Origin: JABDEZ01 sp965276955
GTDB lineage: Bacteria; Bacteroidota; Bacteroidia; Chitinophagales; Chitinophagaceae
Reading direction: 5' to 3'
Length of the DNA stretch: 64,000 bases
NCBI GenBank assembly: GCA_965276955.1
Contig: CBDIBP010000035.1
Location: forward strand, 32,880 to 96,879
Position numbers and translations under genes: made by a program
Shown: piece after piece, positions 61,972-64,000 of the stretch
How the letters are laid out: every line of letters starts with the position of its first letter
How positions within the stretch are numbered: the stretch's first letter is position 1
The notes under the pieces: model-generated
The model's input: only the letters and a program-made list of their open reading frames with translations
What the model was told of the DNA's origin: nothing
Databases searched by the model: none

Positions 61972-62904
61972 ATGTCGCTATCAGTAAAACATCTGTTAGG
62001 CATAAAAGAACTTACCGCACAAGATATAGAGCAGATCTTCCAGACCGCCGATAACTTTAAACAAGTATTGCAGCGGCCAATAAAGAAGGTGCCTACCTTG
62101 CGCGATACTACTATTGCTAATGTTTTTTTTGAAAATAGTACGCGTACCCGTATATCTTTTGAGCTTGCTGAAAGAAGGCTGGGGGCCGATGTAGTAAATT
62201 TCGCAGCATCAAGCTCATCGGTATCAAAAGGCGAAACGCTTGTGGATACTGTGAACAACATACTGGCCATGAAGGTAGATATGGTGGTGATGCGCCACTC
62301 GGCCAGCGGCGCGCCCTGGTTCCTGGCAGAAAACATAGATGCCCGCATCATTAATGCTGGCGACGGTATTAATGAACACCCCACACAGGCCCTGCTCGAT
62401 GCCTATAGCATACGCGAAAGACTGGGCAGCATAAAAGGCCGCCGTGTATGTATCATAGGCGATATTATGCACAGCAGGGTGGCATTAAGCAATATTTATT
62501 GCCTCAATAAGTTGGGAGCAGAGGTTATGGTAGCCGGCCCCCCCACACTGATACCCAAGCACATAGAGGGCCTGGGAGTACGTGTGGAGTACGATGTAAA
62601 AAAAGCGCTGCAGTGGTGCGAGGTAGCTAATGTACTGCGCATACAACTGGAGCGCCAGCACAAGCCTCTTTTTTCCACCCTGCGCGAGTATGCTATTTAC
62701 TACGGTATAAATAAACAAACGCTGGATAGCCTGGGTAAGGAAATAGTAATAATGCACCCTGGTCCTATAAATAGGGGCGTAGAGCTGAACAGCGACGTAG
62801 CGAATAGTAAGCAGTCCATAATTCTTGACCAGGTAGAGAATGGGGTAGCTATACGCATGGCAGTGATATACCTGTTTTCGGGTAAGGTGGGAATAGATGA
62901 ATAA
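61972..62904 (+). CDS. pyrB: Aspartate carbamoyltransferase catalytic subunit
   Basis: A 310-residue enzyme of pyrimidine synthesis. The carbamoyl-phosphate motif FFENSTRTRISFE and the aspartate site HPTQALLDAYS are present, and the C-terminal HPGPINRGVEL is typical. The ATG at 61972 is chosen; a TTG 27 bases earlier overlaps pyrR. No pyrI follows. Confidence 0.95.
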   Translation: MSLSVKHLLGIKELTAQDIEQIFQTADNFKQVLQRPIKKVPTLRDTTIANVFFENSTRTRISFELAERRLGADVVNFAASSSSVSKGETLVDTVNNILAMKVDMVVMRHSASGAPWFLAENIDARIINAGDGINEHPTQALLDAYSIRERLGSIKGRRVCIIGDIMHSRVALSNIYCLNKLGAEVMVAGPPTLIPKHIEGLGVRVEYDVKKALQWCEVANVLRIQLERQHKPLFSTLREYAIYYGINKQTLDSLGKEIVIMHPGPINRGVELNSDVANSKQSIILDQVENGVAIRMAVIYLFSGKVGIDE

Positions 62905-63068
62905 TGTCGCTAACGTCCTATACAGCGAGCGAATAAAGATCAATGCGGCCAGATCCGGTCACTATTTATTACGCCACCTTTAATGTTCATCGATCATTTA
63001 GCCGCTATACCTTATCTTCGCAGACCGATATATAATTTAAAGAAGAACATTCACTAATTCAATTACCT

Positions 63069-63932
63069 ATGTCATCAACATGGTTCCGTCGTATTAAGAA
63101 AGGTATATTGACCAGTACCCATGAAAAAAAGGAAGCACCGGATGGTTTGTGGCACAAATGCCCTCAATGCAAAACGACCACCACAGTTAAAGAATTGCAC
63201 GATGAAATGTATGTATGCGTGAAGTGCAATTACCACAACAGGATAAATGCGGAAGAGTATTTCGAGATACTATTTGATGGCGAGTACAAAATACTTTTTG
63301 ATAATATATTACCTAAGGACATGCTGGGGTTTGTAGATGTAAAATCTTATGCAGACCGTATAGAAGATGCCCAGGATAGTACCGGTCTGCCCGATGCTAT
63401 CACCATAGGAGCCGGTAATGTTAATGGCAGGGAAATGCTGATAGCGTGTATGAATTTCAACTTCATAGGTGGCTCTATGGGTTCTGTAGTGGGTGAGAAG
63501 ATATGCAGGTCTGTAGACTATTGCATAGAGCATCACTTGCCTATGTTGCTCATCTCTAAATCGGGTGGTGCACGTATGATGGAAAGTGCGTTCTCACTGA
63601 TGCAAATGGCAAAAACATCTGCAAGGCTCACCCTTTTAGCAAGGGCGGGTTTGCCTTATATTTCTTTAATGACCGATCCTACTACAGGTGGGGTCACTGC
63701 CAGTTACGCCATGCTGGGCGATATAAATATTGCTGAGCCGAATGCCCTAATAGGCTTTGCAGGTCCGCGTGTCATTAAGGAGACCATTAAGAAAGAATTG
63801 CCTTCAGGGTTCCAGCGTTCAGAGTTTTTGCTGGATCATGGTTTCTTGGATTTTATAGTAGAACGTAAGAACCTGAAATATAAATTGGGCCTGGTAACAG
63901 AATGGTTCATGAAACAGCCGCAAGCTGTATAG
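63069..63932 (+). CDS. accD: Acetyl-CoA carboxylase carboxyltransferase beta subunit
   Basis: A 287-residue subunit with AccA that carboxylates acetyl-CoA. The N-terminal zinc finger is formed by WHKCPQCKT and MYVCVKCNY. The carboxyltransferase domain has ISKSGGARMMESAFSLMQM and TDPTTGGVTASYAMLGD. It is probably co-transcribed with smpB. Confidence 0.96.
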   Translation: MSSTWFRRIKKGILTSTHEKKEAPDGLWHKCPQCKTTTTVKELHDEMYVCVKCNYHNRINAEEYFEILFDGEYKILFDNILPKDMLGFVDVKSYADRIEDAQDSTGLPDAITIGAGNVNGREMLIACMNFNFIGGSMGSVVGEKICRSVDYCIEHHLPMLLISKSGGARMMESAFSLMQMAKTSARLTLLARAGLPYISLMTDPTTGGVTASYAMLGDINIAEPNALIGFAGPRVIKETIKKELPSGFQRSEFLLDHGFLDFIVERKNLKYKLGLVTEWFMKQPQAV

Positions 63933-63953
63933 TTATTGCATTAAAATAAAATA

Positions 63954-64000
63954 TTGGCTACGCCTGAAGTATATATAAAAAACCGCCCTGCCACCTTTGA
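63954..64000 (+). CDS. smpB: SsrA-binding protein SmpB, 5' end only
   Basis: The last 47 bases read MATPEVYIKNRPATF from a TTG start, which matches the conserved SmpB N-terminus. SmpB brings tmRNA to stalled ribosomes. It begins 22 bases after accD and is cut by the window edge. Confidence 0.72.
   Translation, partial: MATPEVYIKNRPATF

Overview
The window is chromosomal DNA from a member of the Bacteroidota, most likely a Chitinophagaceae-like environmental bacterium. The evidence is a type IX secretion sorting domain (44444-45919) and a gliding-motility type C-terminal domain (52337-54535), a his operon in the order G-D-C-B-H-A-F-IE with fused HisB and HisIE, several TAnnTTTG -7 promoter boxes, lack of clear Shine-Dalgarno sites, and Bacteroidota-restricted families (BT_3928-like, DUF6048, DUF6452). 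No prophage, insertion sequence, CRISPR array or rRNA operon is visible.

Layout. 0.1-3.1 kb: an HxlR regulator divergent from a WCPPC thioredoxin, a uracil-DNA-glycosylase-fold protein, and a WYL regulator with a DinB protein. 3.3-7.1 kb: tandem DnaA boxes, a cobalamin riboswitch and class Ia ribonucleotide reductase nrdB-nrdA. 7.2-8.9 kb: a lipoprotein and a YCF48-like beta-propeller. 9.0-16.1 kb: an eight-gene histidine operon on the minus strand. It is headed by a leader peptide with a His-codon run and a four-segment attenuator; hisG carries two single-base frameshifts. 16.2-20.7 kb: rpsT, a murein transglycosylase, tatA, an RluD-type pseudouridine synthase and a DoxX/thioredoxin-like membrane protein. 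20.8-24.2 kb: DUF58, yceD-rpmF-plsX and the RNase P RNA. 24.3-30.2 kb: an ABC exporter pair and the pheT group. 30.6-34.4 kb: dnaB, a 1 kb gene-free stretch packed with palindromic repeats, and a cysteine desulfurase. 34.5-37.4 kb: a Crp/Fnr regulator, a matching palindrome, a small membrane protein, an MFS exporter and a cysteine-hydrolase-fold protein. 37.5-44.4 kb: an outer-membrane protein, initiator tRNA, era, a D-cysteine desulfhydrase-like enzyme, transporters and a DedA protein. 44.4-49.3 kb: a T9SS cargo protein, mqo, eno and an FtsB/DivIC-like protein. 49.5-56.2 kb: an envelope module that looks metal (copper) related, with a Cys-rich small protein, a Met-rich outer-membrane protein, an MbnP-family lipoprotein and a c-type-cytochrome-like lipoprotein, followed by a T9SS protein and a further barrel plus lipoprotein. 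56.5-64 kb: dnaE, trxA, ferritin, pyrR-pyrB, accD and the start of smpB.

The most informative findings are regulatory. The his attenuator can be read base by base. The B12 riboswitch sits on a B12-independent reductase, which predicts a B12-dependent reductase elsewhere in the genome. The tandem DnaA boxes ahead of nrdBA would tie dNTP supply to replication initiation. The MbnP-centred module is the best candidate for a poorly described system. All assignments come from reading motifs by eye; no database search was possible.
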